DNA of 64,000 nt from assembly GCF_030272615.1 (NCBI RefSeq), contig NC_081408.1, positions 762,962,673 to 763,026,672 on the forward strand. The letters are read 5' to 3'. A model generated the notes under the pieces. That model worked only from the letters and a program-made list of their open reading frames with translations, was not told where the DNA came from and ran no database searches. Positions within the stretch are counted from its first letter, which is position 1. The number at the start of each line of letters is the position of its first letter. Below, one piece after another: positions 1-11,093 of the stretch. The position numbers and the translations under genes were made by a program. The DNA comes from Cryptomeria japonica. Taxonomy: Eukaryota > Streptophyta > Pinopsida > Cupressales > Cupressaceae.

Positions 1-192
1 GGGTATTAGTGCTCAAGGTAATTCAGGAGGTATGGCTTGCTTTTGGAACCCAAGGAAGGTTATTCCCTTTTGGTGGATTTCGAGTCGATTTTACATTTCT
101 TTGATTTCTTCTAGTTTGGATTTGGAGAGATTTGCCTCTTCACTAATGTCTACTCCCCCAGTGATCTCTTGGGTAAGGCTCAACTTTGGAGT
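1..192 (+). pseudogene. LINE ORF2 endonuclease fragment (upstream piece of split LINE)
   Basis: This is part of the apurinic/apyrimidinic-type endonuclease of a non-LTR retrotransposon; the enzyme nicks target DNA to prime reverse transcription. Near the right edge one frame reads NVYSPSDLLGKAQLW, a typical stretch of plant LINE endonucleases. That frame continues directly at 55596 with SHL and then PWVVVGDFN, which shows that one gene was cut at the GGAGT site. Earlier bases read better in another frame (GMACFWNP-like), so at least one frameshift is present. The 5' end of the LINE lies outside the window. Confidence in the LINE assignment rests on the continuity with the downstream half. Confidence 0.8.
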
Positions 193-1823
193 TGATAGGG
201 TTAACCTAGCTTGCTCACACTTCACCTAGTTGGTGTTGCTCAAATCCACCAACCTCACTAGGTCTATCTATGCTTCAAGACCTCTAAGTCCTTCCCAATC
301 TTTACTAGGACTTTTTTTTTCCCAATCTTAAGGTGTTTTCAACAAGTGTTTTGACTAGGAACTCTACCAACTCAATGTGTTTCCCACATGCTCAATCTTG
401 CAATTTTGACAACAACTTGTCAACTTCTCACTTTTCACCCCCATACTGTTATGAGACATTGCAGAGGTGTGGAGGTGTTATTTACCATGGAATCAATTCA
501 AATAGGTCCATTTGAGGTTGTGCAATCTTCATCTTCCTTACCGATTTCATAAAATTGCCTAGAAATAGGGCTACAAGGATGAGCTTCAATTAGGCCTCCT
601 AAATCCGGTTTTTAAGGGTTTTGAGGGAATCGGTCCAAAAGACCCTACAAAAAGTTTTATTTTTTTTCAATCACTACCCATCCTCAAGATATTTTGTTGG
701 GTTTAGTCTCCTATCTTTCCGTACAGTGCCCTAACCCAAAAATGAGGTTTTGCAAGGGTTTCTAGGCCTTAACCGACTGTGACTGTTCAACAAAGGTATA
801 AGGTTATGAAATGAGGTTTTAAAAGCTTCCCCTATCAAATGTAACTCTAAATGGTCCTTTCCTTCAATGATAAATGTTAAATTTTGGGTTTTGAAGTCAC
901 CCTGCAACATACATTCAATTTACACCCTGTTTCCTCTAGCCGGGTTGCTCCTGGACTCGCCTAGAACAAGGTGGAAACTAAGATGAACTTCACTTATATA
1001 AATCCTCCCTACATATTTACACTTTAAATAGGGTTTCCTTGCATGTACCAACATGTCGTGATGGTAGCATAGAGAGATTTTATGGGGCAACCATTTTACA
1101 CAAATTTGCTATTTACAAGCCAAAACTGGCTGTTTGAAACCAAAATAGTACAAGAAATAATAAAAACTATTTACAAAGCATAAAATGGACCAAATGGTAC
1201 TGGAAGACGCCAAAGAACTACTATCCAAAATTAGATCAATGTATTTAATCCATTTGTGTTCACTTTTTATGCAAAATAAGACAAAAACAATGATAACAAC
1301 CTGAAAATGAGTGGTTTCAGATTGTCATTCATGAAAATCAAAACTTCCAACCTTGGTAACCATGCAAGAGGAGGTTTAAATATTATTCCCCACATGTGGA
1401 GGCATCTTAGGTCAATGTGATAACCCTAACTCCACCGCTAAGCTCTTTTAGGACCAAAGTTGTCATGACAAATTTTACAATTTTCCATATTTTGCTTTGC
1501 CAACTTAGGCAACCTATTACAAGTCATTATTTATGTCTTTTTCAACATTCCTAAGACTATTCTAAACCTCTCTAATTCTCTCACCAAGGTATTTCTCTTT
1601 TGACCATCAAGAAGGCCACTTACCTACTCAAACTACCACCTATTCACAAAGTGCAAACCTAGAAAGAAAACTAACTCAACTAGGCCTACACTTGACTCAA
1701 ATCAAACATTTCATACACACCTTGGACCCTCCTGGATTCCTTATTATAAACCTGACTTGGCTAAGGTCAGCACAAGCCAAAATTGTAGGACTATGAGCCT
1801 AAGTCCTAGGTGCTCCTGCACCA
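193..1823 (-). repeat. 3' LTR of the chromovirus
   Basis: Long terminal repeat of 1631 bp that starts TGATAGGG and ends CACCA on the + strand. It is the uninterrupted copy. Its first part matches 6516-7133 and its remainder matches 54575-55590, which shows that those two stretches were one LTR. The uninterrupted copy reads TTATGA then AATGAGG at the place where the partner LTR received the CACTA element. Confidence 0.93.
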
Positions 1824-1846
1824 TTCCCCCAAACAAAAGAAAATTA
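1824..1846 (-). promoter_or_regulatory. Polypurine tract of the chromovirus
   Basis: On the minus strand this short purine-rich tract (TTTGGGGGAA) lies directly before the LTR start TGGTGCAGG. It is the expected plus-strand primer site for Ty3/gypsy replication. The pol frame stops just upstream, as is common in chromoviruses. Confidence 0.8.
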
Positions 1847-2624
1847 AGTCACCTCTTTGGGGATCAGATTCTGATCAATGCCTAACTTCTTGAACTCTAT
1901 CTCAAACACCCATGTAGCCTCAACATCATCCATACCCTACCACTTAATTAGGTTCTCCCAATAAATTTGGTGTCTTGTCTTCTTAGCGATCCTTGAACTC
2001 AATACCTTTTCAGCCTTTGGACTTGGTTTTGTTGGTACTTGAAGGTTATTTACATCATCTAATACCTCTGAGTGACTGCAATCTGAACCTGGAATTGGCC
2101 CTTTGTAAGAAACTAAGTCTGCAATATTGAAAACCGGTGAAAGTTCTATTTCACTTAGTAGGTCCACCTTGTATTCATTTTCTCCATACTTGGCTAGGAT
2201 GACACATGGACCCAACCTTCTCATCTGCAACTTGTTAGGTACTCCTTGCTATAGCCTTGCCTTTTTAAGGTGCACCATGACAAGATCACCTACCTGGAAT
2301 TTTAGGTTGTTCCTTCTCTCATCAACCTTTCTTGATCTTACTTGTGATCTCCATCAACGCTTGCTTGACTGATTCATGTACCTCTTTTATTGATTGAGCA
2401 AAATCTTCAGTATATCCACTCCTTGTTGCTGCATTTCCTAAGTCCCTTAGCTCTAGTATACCCCTTGGGTGAAGACCATAGACCACCTCAAAAGGACTCT
2501 TGCCTATGGTTCTATTTATTGTGTTATTGTAAGCATATTCAACTTGTGACAACACTTGATCCCATGTCTGACCATACTCCTTGGTAAGGCACCTCAATAA
2601 GTTTCCTAAGCTCCTATTAACCAC
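1847..2624 (-). pseudogene. Chromovirus integrase C-terminal half with chromodomain-like tail
   Basis: This is the 3' end of pol. The upstream piece (2624-2322) carries NRSLGNLLRCL and SPFEVVYGL, the end of the integrase core and its C-terminal region. The downstream piece (2230-1937) has LGPCVILAKYGENEYKV, then a short basic linker, then IYWENLIKW and EATWVFE. The last two resemble a chromodomain, which in this retrotransposon class is thought to guide integration toward particular chromatin. The glutamate of the catalytic triad lies in NRSL-adjacent sequence near 2620. Stops at about 1935 and between the two pieces show decay. The chromodomain call rests on a short motif and is less certain than the integrase call. 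Confidence 0.8.
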
Positions 2625-2702
2625 TTCGGTTTACCCATCTGTTTGTGGATGGTAGGCTGATCCAAAAGATAGGTTGGTGCAAAGATTTTGCCAAAGTGTC
2701 TT

Positions 2703-4064
2703 TCAAAAATGACTCGTGAACTTTGAGTCCCTATCTGAAACAATGCTCATGGGTAAACCATGTATCCTTATCACTTCCTTGAAGAACAACTGAGCTATAT
2801 GACATGCATCATGAGTAGTCTTGCAAGGTACAAAGTGGGCCATCTTACTAAATTTTTCCACTATGACATAAATGTTGTCAAATCTATGCTTTTTCCTTGG
2901 TAAACCCACTACAAAATCCATACTAATGAACTCCCAAGGTCTATTTGGTATGGGAAGAGGTTGGTATAAACCGACATTTGAAGATGTGCCCTTGGCCTTT
3001 TGACAAACAATACAAGTTTCCACATACTTCCTAGCATCTTGATTCATCCTAGGCCAATAGTAATACCTTTGAACTAACTCTTGAGTCTTGTTGACTCCAA
3101 AATGACCACTAAGACTACCATTATGCTTCTCTTGTATGAGATTTTCTCTTATTGACCCTCTAGGCACCCAAAGTTGCCCTCTTCTAAACAATAACCCATC
3201 TTGCAAGGTAAAATCAGAATACTCACTATGAAAATGATTTTGATACTCTTTGCATACCTTGTAGGCATTTGAGAAGTCTTCATCATCTGGGTATAGGTCT
3301 CTAAAACTGTCAACACCTATGCTTCTTAACTCAATTTCTTGGACTGTCAAGAGTCTCCTGCTCAATGCATCAACAACCCTATTTAATTGACCTTTTTTGT
3401 GCTTGATTGTAAAGGTGTAGGTTTGCATATATTCTACCCACTTCATGTGTTTGTGACTGAGTTTGTCTTGTGAGTTTAGAGAGCTCAAAGCTTGGTTGTC
3501 TGTGTAGACTACAAATTCCTTAAGAAGGAGATAGTGTCTCCGCTTCCTCAAAGCCTCCACTAATGCATATAACTCTAAGTCATATGAGGAGTATTTCCTC
3601 TTAGTATCACTTAGCTTCTTACTATGGCAAGCTACCGGTCTTCCTTCTTGACTTAGGACAACACCTACTGTAACATTGTTTGCATCACATTCCACTATGA
3701 AGAGTTTCTCAAAACTAGGCAACACCAACACCGGTTGAGTGGCTATCCTTTCTTTCAAGGTTTCAAAACCTTTATTTGCTTGTTCATTCCACTGAAACTT
3801 TTCCTTCATTCCACCTCTAATAGTGTCCAACATTGGTGCACATATAGCACTAAATTGCCTAATGAATTTCCTATAATACTGAGCTAGTCCATGGAAGCTT
3901 CTCACCTCTGTTGCTGACTTAGGAGTAGGCCAATTTACTATGGCTTCAACCTTGCTAGGATCCATCTTGAGATTCCCATGTGACAACAAAAACCCAAGGT
4001 AAACCAAGTCCTGCTTAACAAATCCACACTTGTCCAAGTTCATGGTTATCTTCTCTTCATACAA
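2703..4064 (-). pseudogene. Chromovirus RT end, RNase H and integrase N-terminus
   Basis: This is a 453-codon open stretch of pol. Its start is the end of the reverse transcriptase (LGFLLSHGNLKMDPSKVEAI). Next comes the RT-type RNase H (FIVECDANNVTVGVVLSQEG, later VYTDNQALS and VDALSRR), which degrades the RNA template. It ends with the integrase HHCC region (HFGVNKTQELV, then CIVCQKAKG) and the start of the catalytic core (FISMDFVVGLP and SIVSDRDSKF). The first ATG here is internal to the protein and not a true start. The frame continues, shifted, from the RT core upstream and into 2624-1847 downstream. This long intact stretch is the best preserved part of the element. Confidence 0.92.
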
Positions 4065-4849
4065 TCTTTATAGCACACTTTGCAAATGATTAACATGATC
4101 TGCCCTATCCTTACTGAAAAATGAGAATATCATCTAAATATACCACCACAATTTACCTATGAATTCCTTCATCACTTCATTCATGAGCCTCATGAAGGTG
4201 CTTGGAGCATTTGATAAGCCAAATGGCATTACAAGCCATTCATAAAGACCCTATGTTGTCTTGAATGCTATTTTCCATTCATCACCCTCCTTAATCCTAA
4301 TTTGGTGGTATCCACTTTTAAGATCAATCTTGGTAAAGTATTTGGCTTCCCCTAAGAAATCCATTAGGTCTTCTATTCTAGGAATTGGAAACCTATATCT
4401 AATGGTGATCCTATTTATAGCCCTAGAGTCGGTGCACAATCTCCAAGTACCACCTTTCTTTGGGGCTAAAATAATAGGTACAACACAAGGGATAATGCTT
4501 TTCCTAATAGGCCTTGGTGTAAAAGCTCTTGGATTTGTTTAGCAATTTCTACATTTTGTTGGGGAGTCTTCTTGTAAGTCGCCTCGTTAGGTAAGGATGC
4601 TCCGGGTATGAAGTCAATTTGATGGCTTATGGCTCTTTTAGGAGGCAAGGTGGTTGGTTGTCCATCACTCACTATCCCTTTGAACTGTTTCAATAGGTCT
4701 TGAACCTCCATTAGCAAATTTGGTTTCTCTTTCGTGTCTTCCTCTTTAGGATTCATCACTAATGCAAACCCTATTCCTTCACCTTCCTCAAGTTTCTTCA
4801 AGAACTGTTTTTCACTCACCAAAAGGACATTAGGACCTACTGCCCTCAT
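4065..4849 (-). pseudogene. Chromovirus reverse transcriptase core, frameshifted
   Basis: RT copies the element RNA into DNA. The piece at 4849-4466 ends with LPPKRAISHQIDFIPGA, the usual entry to the RT domain. After a frameshift, 4439-4251 reads [20 protein letters not shown] and [15 protein letters not shown], with the first catalytic aspartate in [12 protein letters not shown]-to-TAG stop follows FKTT. The second catalytic motif, YLDDILIF, is readable at about 4117-4140 in a frame different from its neighbours. The catalytic residues therefore survive, but at least two frameshifts and one stop inactivate the gene. Confidence 0.9.
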
Positions 4850-5047
4850 TTCACCTTCCTCAAGGATAGATTGTATCTTGAATGTGACTCCATCTTTCTT
4901 GAATGATTATGCATTCTTGGCTCCATCATGGATAGCTTGTTTATCAAATTGCCATGGTCTTCCTAATAGAAGATGCCATGCATCCATGGATAGGACATCG
5001 CATAACACTTTGTCCTTATACCTCCCAATGGTGAAATCCACCAGTGC

Positions 5048-5455
5048 TTACTCATTGACTAGGACATGTTGGCCTTTCTTCAACCAAGTGACCCTATATG
5101 GGTTGTTGTGAGGTATCCTTTGTATTTTAGGCTTACTCACTGCCTCTTTTGACACAATATTGTCTATTGACCCTGAGTCAATGAATACTTTGCAAACTTT
5201 GTCCATAATCTTGCATTTGATCCTAAGTAATGACCTCCTTTGGCTAGGCTCTTCTTTGACAAGTTCTTTTATCAAAGTTCTTCTTATCATCAGGTTGTCA
5301 CCTACCTCTGATTCTAAGGCAACCTCTGAAGTCTTGCTACTTGATGTCTCTTCTTGAAGACAATTCACTCTCCTTTCACTACTCTGTGATGATAACCCCT
5401 TCTTTGGACACCTATATGTTGGATGGCCAAGCTGATTGCAATGGTAACATTTCAT
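5048..5455 (-). pseudogene. Chromovirus nucleocapsid zinc knuckle and aspartic protease
   Basis: The N-terminal residues form a CCHC zinc knuckle (CYHCNQLGHPTYRC), which packages element RNA. About 90 residues later comes the retropepsin active-site region VFIDSGSIDNIVS, with the DSG triad that cleaves the polyprotein. The piece overlaps the end of the upstream gag segment by a few bases and joins the RT region through 4849. It is the gag/pol junction of the chromovirus. Confidence 0.87.
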
Positions 5456-6474
5456 TGAGGCAAAATATGAGGAACCTCTACCTTGTCCACTAGACCTTCC
5501 TCTAAAACCATTGTTTGATCCCCTTTATTGAATCCTCCTTTACTAGTGCCACCTTCTTGCTGCTCAGTGATTTTAGACTCACCTTGTGTTCTTTGCTCTG
5601 AATTTCTTCCTCCAAAGCCTCCCCTATGGCCTCTATTTTCTTTTCCTCTACCTCTACCCCTATTACTACTTGAATCATGTTTTCTTTTCAGCTTTTCTTC
5701 CACTTTAAGGGAAAGTTGATAGCTTTGATGAACTATCTTTGGGCTCAATAGCCTGATTTCTTCTTGGATGTTCCATCTTAGTCCATTTAGGTATCTAGCT
5801 ACCTTAAGGATTTCTTCTTCCACCGCATGAGATCTAAGACTAAGTTTGTGAAAATCCTCCATATAACCACTTACATCAAGGTCTTTTTGTCTTAGGTTTT
5901 GTCTTTTCCTATGGATCTACACTTCATAGTCATCAGGGAGATAGGCTTCTTTGATTTTGACTAACATCCCTTTCCAAGAAGAGATGGGTGTTTTCCCCGC
6001 TTTCTACCTCTCATCCTGCACAAATTTCCACCATGCGAGAGAGGCTCCCCTCATCCTAGACTTGGCCACTTTGACTCTTTGAGCTTCAGTTATGCCTTCA
6101 CATTCAAAATGGTTCTCCATGCCCTCTATCCATTTTAGGACCACTTCTACTTCCATCTTGCCAGTGAACAATGGCAATCCTTCTAATGATTTACCACTTA
6201 AGGCTTTCAATGCCTTTAGGAAAGGTTCTTGTTCCAAAATAGAATTAGGTTTAGGTACTCTATCTACTTCTGACACCTCTTTACCCTTCCCTTCTGCTCC
6301 TTCAACCTTTACCAACACTTCATCTGCCTTGGTTTCAATTTCACCAAGCTTACCTTCTAATTCTACCAATTTTTCCTTCAGGAGCATATTCTCTTCCTCT
6401 TGATCATCCACTTTCTTTGCCAACTCTACATTGGTAACCATGGTTTTGTCTCCTATAGATTCCACTAAGGACAT
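5452..6474 (-). pseudogene. Chromovirus gag (capsid), broken
   Basis: Gag forms the virus-like particle. The first ATG, at 6474, lies 27 bases from the PBS and is a credible true start. Residues 15-60 are rich in K, E and L in a heptad-like pattern (probable coiled coil: EEENMLLKEKLVELEGKLGE). Then follow GLPLFTGKMEVEVVLKWIEG and RMRGASLAWWKFV, typical of the retrotransposon gag domain. A stop at about 6003 and sequence with stops to 5862 interrupt the frame. The second piece (5862-5452) continues gag (YLNGLRWNIQEEIRL) and then a basic RGRGRG-type linker. Confidence 0.85.
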
Positions 6475-6500
6475 CTACTCTCCTAGCCCAAATCTTATAG

Positions 6501-6512
6501 GCTCTGATACCA
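6501..6512 (-). other. Primer binding site of the chromovirus
   Basis: On the minus strand this reads TGGTATCAGAGC. It is the standard plant retrotransposon PBS complementary to the 3' end of initiator methionine tRNA. It lies three bases after the end of the 5' LTR. Confidence 0.92.
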
Positions 6513-6515
6513 ATT

Positions 6516-7133
6516 TGATAGGGTTAACCTAGCTTGCTCACACTTCACCTAGTTGGTGTTGCTCAATTCCACCAACCTTGCCAGGTCTAGCTATGCTTCA
6601 AGACCTCCAAGTCCTTCCTAATCTCTGCTAGGACTTTCTCTTTGCCAATGTTAAGGTGTTTTCAACAAGTGTTTTGACTAGGAACTCTACCAACTCAATG
6701 TGTTTCCCACATGCTCAATCTTGCAATATTGACAACAACTTGTCAACTTCTCACTTTTCACCCCCATACTGTTATGAGACATTGCAGAGGTGCGGAGGTG
6801 GTATTTACCATGGAATCAATTCAACTAGGTGCATTTGAGGTTGTGCAATCTTCATCTCCCTTACTGATTTCATAAAATTGCCTAGAAATAGGGCTACAAG
6901 GATCAGCCCCAATTAGGCCTCCTAAATCCGGTTTTTAAGGGTTTTGAGGGAATCGGTCCAAAAGACCCTGCAACAAGTTTTATTTTTCTTCAATCACTCA
7001 CCCATCCTCAAGAGATTTTGCTGGGTTTAGTCTCCTATCTTTCCGTACAGTGCCCTAACCCAAATATGAGGGTTTGTTAGGGTTTCTAGGCCTTAACCGA
7101 CTGTGACTATTCAACAAAGGTATAATGTTATGA
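6516..7133 (-). repeat. Chromovirus 5' LTR, inner part (split by CACTA insertion)
   Basis: Matches 193-811 of the intact LTR with scattered substitutions. The match stops exactly at TGA (7131-7133), where CACTAG begins. The rest of this LTR is at 54575-55590. Confidence 0.93.
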
Positions 7134-7146
7134 CACTAGTACATTC
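7134..7146 (+). repeat. Left terminal inverted repeat of the CACTA element
   Basis: CACTAGTACATTC. It pairs with the right end at 54559-54571 with mismatches at position 6 (G/A) and position 13 (C/T). It is preceded by the TGA target duplication. Confidence 0.93.
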
Positions 7147-7780
7147 AGAGCTAATTTTCGACGACCGATTGTCAGAATTGCGACTAATTTTTGTCGGAGT
7201 GCTGATAAAAGTAGCTGTCGAAAACTCATCGTCGGACTTGCCGACGATACCCCTGATCGTCGGAAATACGACAATCCCATGGACTTTGCCGACGGTGGGC
7301 ATGATCGCTCTTCCGGTCAAAAAATTTGTCGAACATGCAGCATCACCGTCGGATGCTTCTGTAGAATTTGTCAGAAAGTCAACAAAAGTTTGGAACTTTG
7401 CACCGATGGTGATGCTATTTGTTTGATGCTTGTGTCATCAGTCCATTAATATGCATCGACGACCGTCTGACTACGAAGTGTCGTCGCACGTACAGAATCC
7501 TCGTTGGATGTTTGTGTAGTTTGAGTCGGAAGTATGATGACTCCAGAACCTTTGCACCGACGAGAACGCTTTATGTATGACGATTTCATCGTCAATGTAA
7601 AGCTTGGTATCCATCGTAATTCCGACGATAATAATATTTTTATTAAAAAAAATATTATTATCCAGTCATTGATATGTACAGCGAATGATATTCAATCCCC
7701 ACCACCTACCAATAGGGGGTATAGGTTTGAGGCTAATATGAGGTGCACTGGTTTCAAGCTAATATGATCAGGCGCACCAT
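7147..7780. promoter_or_regulatory. Left sub-terminal region of the CACTA element
   Basis: Roughly 450 bp carry many short copies, in both orientations, of CGTCGG, CCGACG, TCGTCG or TCGAC (for example near 7160, 7192, 7228, 7240, 7258, 7290, 7350, 7455 and 7490). The local base composition is richer in CpG than the surroundings. In known CACTA elements such clustered sub-terminal repeats bind the accessory protein and are needed for excision. The short open frames here are not coding in my view. Confidence 0.7.
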
Positions 7781-7849
7781 GGTTGAGATGGTCCAACTCC
7801 CTAGTCTCACTGTAGGACTAAGCTCATGCCATATCTAAATGAAAGACAT

Positions 7850-8040
7850 CTCAAATACATCGTCGGTGGAAAGCTGCAAAATGCCATTTTCATACATAAG
7901 CAAGACATACACAATTGGGCACAATCACCAAGAGAATGGTAAAAAATGTGTTTGAGATCATTGTCCTAATTGTGGTGTGGTCACCAAGAGATCACCGTAA
8001 ATTTGTCAACCTTTCCTTTATTTAAACCTAGTAAACCTTT
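7850..8040 (+). repeat. CACTA internal repeat, copy A
   Basis: Begins CTCAAATACATCGTCGG and ends near CTAGTAAACCTTTATG. The same unit recurs inverted at about 8591-8785 and 9231-9421, and in part, in direct orientation, at about 10023-10145. Its outer edge carries a CGTCGGTGG motif like those of the sub-terminal region. Confidence 0.8.
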
Positions 8041-8180
8041 ATGCATATGCATATGTGTATGTATCTGTATATGTATATACATATGTATATAGTTTTGTGT
8101 ATTCATTAAAGATTTTTATTTAATTTTGAGCATTTTGTGGATGTATATGTATATGTATATGTATATGCATATGTATATAG
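8041..8180. repeat. ATGTAT/ATGCAT microsatellite
   Basis: Two short runs of alternating six-base units (ATATGC, ATGTAT), separated by a copy of the spacer ATAGTTTTGTGTATTCATTAAAGA. They sit between the A and B copies of the internal repeat. Confidence 0.8.
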
Positions 8181-8590
8181 TTTTGTGTATTCATTAAAGA
8201 TTTTCATTTAATTTTGAGCATTTTGTGGATGGTATAATCAAGAAACATATCATCACCCTCACTAATTATGCTCAACTGATTTAAGTACAACCATTTGATT
8301 GTTAATAATTTTTAAATTAAGGGAGTACTTTTCAAAATACAATTGTTGAATTATTGATTTTATATATATATATATATAGTATAAGCCTTTTATGGATGGT
8401 ATAATTAAGAAACACGCCATCACCTACACCAATTATGCTTGATTGATTGAACTACAACCCTTTGGTTGTTAATAATATTTAAAGGAATGAATTACTTCTC
8501 AAAATAAAATTGTTGGATTATTGAATTAGTATATACAATAGTAAGCTTTCTATATTCATAAAAGATCATATACATATGCATATACATATA

Positions 8591-8785
8591 CATAAAGGTT
8601 TACTTGGTTTAAACGAAGGAAAGGTTGACAAATTTACGGTGATCTCTTGGTGACCACACCACAATTAGGACAATAATCTCAAACACATTTTTTACCGTTC
8701 TCTTGGTGATTGTGCCCAATTGAGTATGTCTTTCTTATGTATGAAAATGGCATTTTGCAGCTTTCCACCGACGATGTATTTGAGT
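8591..8785 (-). repeat. CACTA internal repeat, copy B (inverted)
   Basis: Reverse complement of copy A at 7850-8040 with few differences. It starts AAGGTTTACTTGGTTT and ends CGACGATGTATTTGAG. With copy A it could form a large fold-back. Confidence 0.8.
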
Positions 8786-9149
8786 AAAAGATTTTCATTT
8801 AATTTTGAGCATTTTGTGGATGGTATAATCAAGAAACATATCATCACCCTCACCAATTATGCTCAACTGATTTAAGTACAACCATTTGATTGTTAATAAT
8901 TTTTAAATTAAGGGAGTACTTTTCAAAATAGAATTGTTGAATTATTGATTTTTTATATATATAATAGTATAAGCCTTTTATGGATGGTATAAGTAAGAAA
9001 CATGCCATCACCTACACCAATTATGCTCAATTGATTGAACTACAACCCTTTGGTTGTTAATAATATTTAAAGGAATGAATTACTTCTCAAAATAAAATTG
9101 TTGGATTATTGAATTAGTATATATAATAGTAAGCTTTCTATGTTCATAA

Positions 9150-9184
9150 AAGATCATATACATATACATATACATATACACATG

Positions 9185-9230
<46 letters not shown>
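9150..9230. repeat. CATATA microsatellite
   Basis: About thirteen nearly perfect CATATA units directly before copy C of the internal repeat. A shorter version stands at the same place before copy B (about 8568-8590). Confidence 0.88.
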
Positions 9231-9421
9231 AAGCTTTACTTGGTTTAAATGAAGGAAAGGTTGACAAATTTACGGTGATCTCTTGGTGACCACAACACAA
9301 TTAGGACAATGATCTCAAACACATTTTTTACCGTTCTCTTGGTGATTGTGCCCAATTGAGTATGTCTTGCTTATGTATGAAAATGGCATTTTACAACTTT
9401 CCACCGACGATGTATTTGAGT
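9231..9421 (-). repeat. CACTA internal repeat, copy C (inverted)
   Basis: Same unit and orientation as copy B, displaced by about 640 bp. It indicates a duplication of copy B together with its flanking AT-rich unit. Confidence 0.8.
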
Positions 9422-10022
9422 AAAATATTTTCATTTAATTTTGAGCATTTTGTGGATGGTATAATCAAGAAACATATCATCACCCTCACCAATTATTGTC
9501 AACTGATTTAAGTACAACCATTTGATTGTTAATAATTTTTAAATTAAGAGAGTACCTTTCAAAATAGAATTGTTGAATTATTGATTTTTTATATATATAA
9601 TAGTATAAGCCTTTTATGGATGGTATAATTAAGAAACACGCCATCACCTACACCAATTATGCTCGATTGATTGAACTACAACCCTTTGGTTGTTAATAAT
9701 ATTTAAAGGAATGAATTACTTCTCAAAATAAAATTGTTGGATTATTGAATTAGTATATATAATAGTAAGCTTTCTATATTCATAAAAGATTTTCATTTAA
9801 TTTTGAGTCTTTTGTGGATGGTATAATCAAGAAACATACCATCACCCTCACCAATTGTGCTCAACCAATTGATCTACAACCCTTTGGTTGTAAGTATTTT
9901 TCAAAATAAAGAAGTACTTGTCAAAATAGAATTGTTGAACTAAATGAATTAGTATACATGGCAATACGTTTTGTATATTTATAATAAAATTTATTTTTGT
10001 TTTAAGATTTGTATATTCGAAC

Positions 10023-10145
10023 AAGATTCATACATAAGAAAGACATACTCAAATGGGCACAATGACCAAGAGAATGGTAAAAAGTGTGTTTGAGATCATT
10101 GTCCTAATTGTGGTGTGGTCACCAAGAGATCACCATAAATATGTC
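10023..10145 (+). repeat. CACTA internal repeat, partial copy D
   Basis: Begins CATACATAAGAAAGACATAC and includes TGGTGTGGTCACCAAGAG. It matches the middle of copy A in the same orientation but lacks both edges. The following 400 bp (to about 10560) are AT-rich and I see nothing in them. Confidence 0.7.
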
Positions 10146-10600
10146 AATGCAACTTTTGTTGCAAAGTTGTAAAAAGTGTGTTAGTTTTCTTTTAATGTTA
10201 GTTAATACTCAAATATTGGTTATGGATGTTGGAGGGTTGATGAGACACATAAATATCCTTTTTTCATTGACCATAGGATCATTTGTTGGAGGTATCGAAG
10301 AAAAAGTCAATAAAATTTGGAGATTTTTTGTAATTTTTACTATTTTTTCAAAACGTTACAGTCTATTTTCCATCATTTTTTTGTTGTGAAATTATTTTTG
10401 TTGGTATTATAAACTATTGGGAATGAGATAACAATGAATCCATGAAATTTTTTCTTTGGTTTGATTGAATTTCATTTTGATTTGAGCAAGTTATCATAGT
10501 TTTTCTAAAAACTGTCATAAACCCTTGTTAGGGTATCCAGTCATAAAAAATAAATGTATAAATCATATCCCCACCAGTGAAAAGTCACCCCAATGGGTGG

Positions 10601-11093
10601 GAACATGTATATTGGTATTATCTTTCATGTTTTCATGCTTTATAGGTCTCCAAGATTAATTGGCACGTGTAAATGGTGACTGTTGGTATGATATTGGTCA
10701 TGTATCAGACCTAGTGCAACATCGAGGGCAGATTTGAAGTTGTAAGTGCAAGATAGACCCCCTTGGTGTTTGGAGGAAGGTAGTGAGGGGTGTAGAGGGT
10801 TAGTGCAGACCCTTTACAAGCTATTGTGGTCCTTGGGTAGGGAAAATCATCAATAACTTTATGATTGTCCCTAGATAGTGTGTGGCTGTCCTAGTGAACA
10901 AATGAAGACTGAGATTTGGGGAGTATGATGAAATGAATAATCTTATTATGTGGTGGACATCTGAGATAGGGTTGTAGTGATCCTTGGAAACTTTTAAAGG
11001 GGTTTGGAGGTAGGGGATAAGTGGAAACAAATCATATCTTGCCGATTGTCCTAAGTGACTTGGTTGTCACAGTCATTGTTGTCAATCATTTGT
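10601..11093. repeat. Direct repeat of about 490 bp, left copy
   Basis: From GAACATGTATATTGG to GTTGTCAATCATTTGT. It is closely matched by 13012-13503. Its length and spacing resemble the LTRs of a small non-coding LTR element, and a purine-rich AAAGCAAAAGAA precedes the right copy. There is no convincing PBS after the left copy and no target duplication at the outer edges, so I leave it unclassified. Confidence 0.8.

Larger units (their letters stand above)
8190..9960 (+). repeat. Tandem block of about 0.6-kb units inside the CACTA element
   Basis: The motif TTTTCATTTAATTTTGAGC recurs at about 8201, 8792, 9428 and 9790, with a variant at 8112. Each unit contains paired sub-blocks ending GGATGGTATAATNAAGAAACA, and AT-rich stretches with TATATA. 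The full units are separated by the inverted copies B and C. There is no coding potential. The block looks like a local amplification within the element and not a separate mobile element. Confidence 0.75.

Noticed and set aside
7103-7426. 107-codon open frame at the left CACTA end
   Set aside because: It starts in the chromovirus LTR and crosses the CACTA terminus and sub-terminal repeats, so it cannot be one old gene. No domain is recognisable.
7850-10145. Regularly spaced repeats that might suggest a CRISPR array
   Set aside because: Units are hundreds of bases long, in both orientations, in plant DNA with transposon ends around them. There are no short repeat-spacer units and no cas genes.
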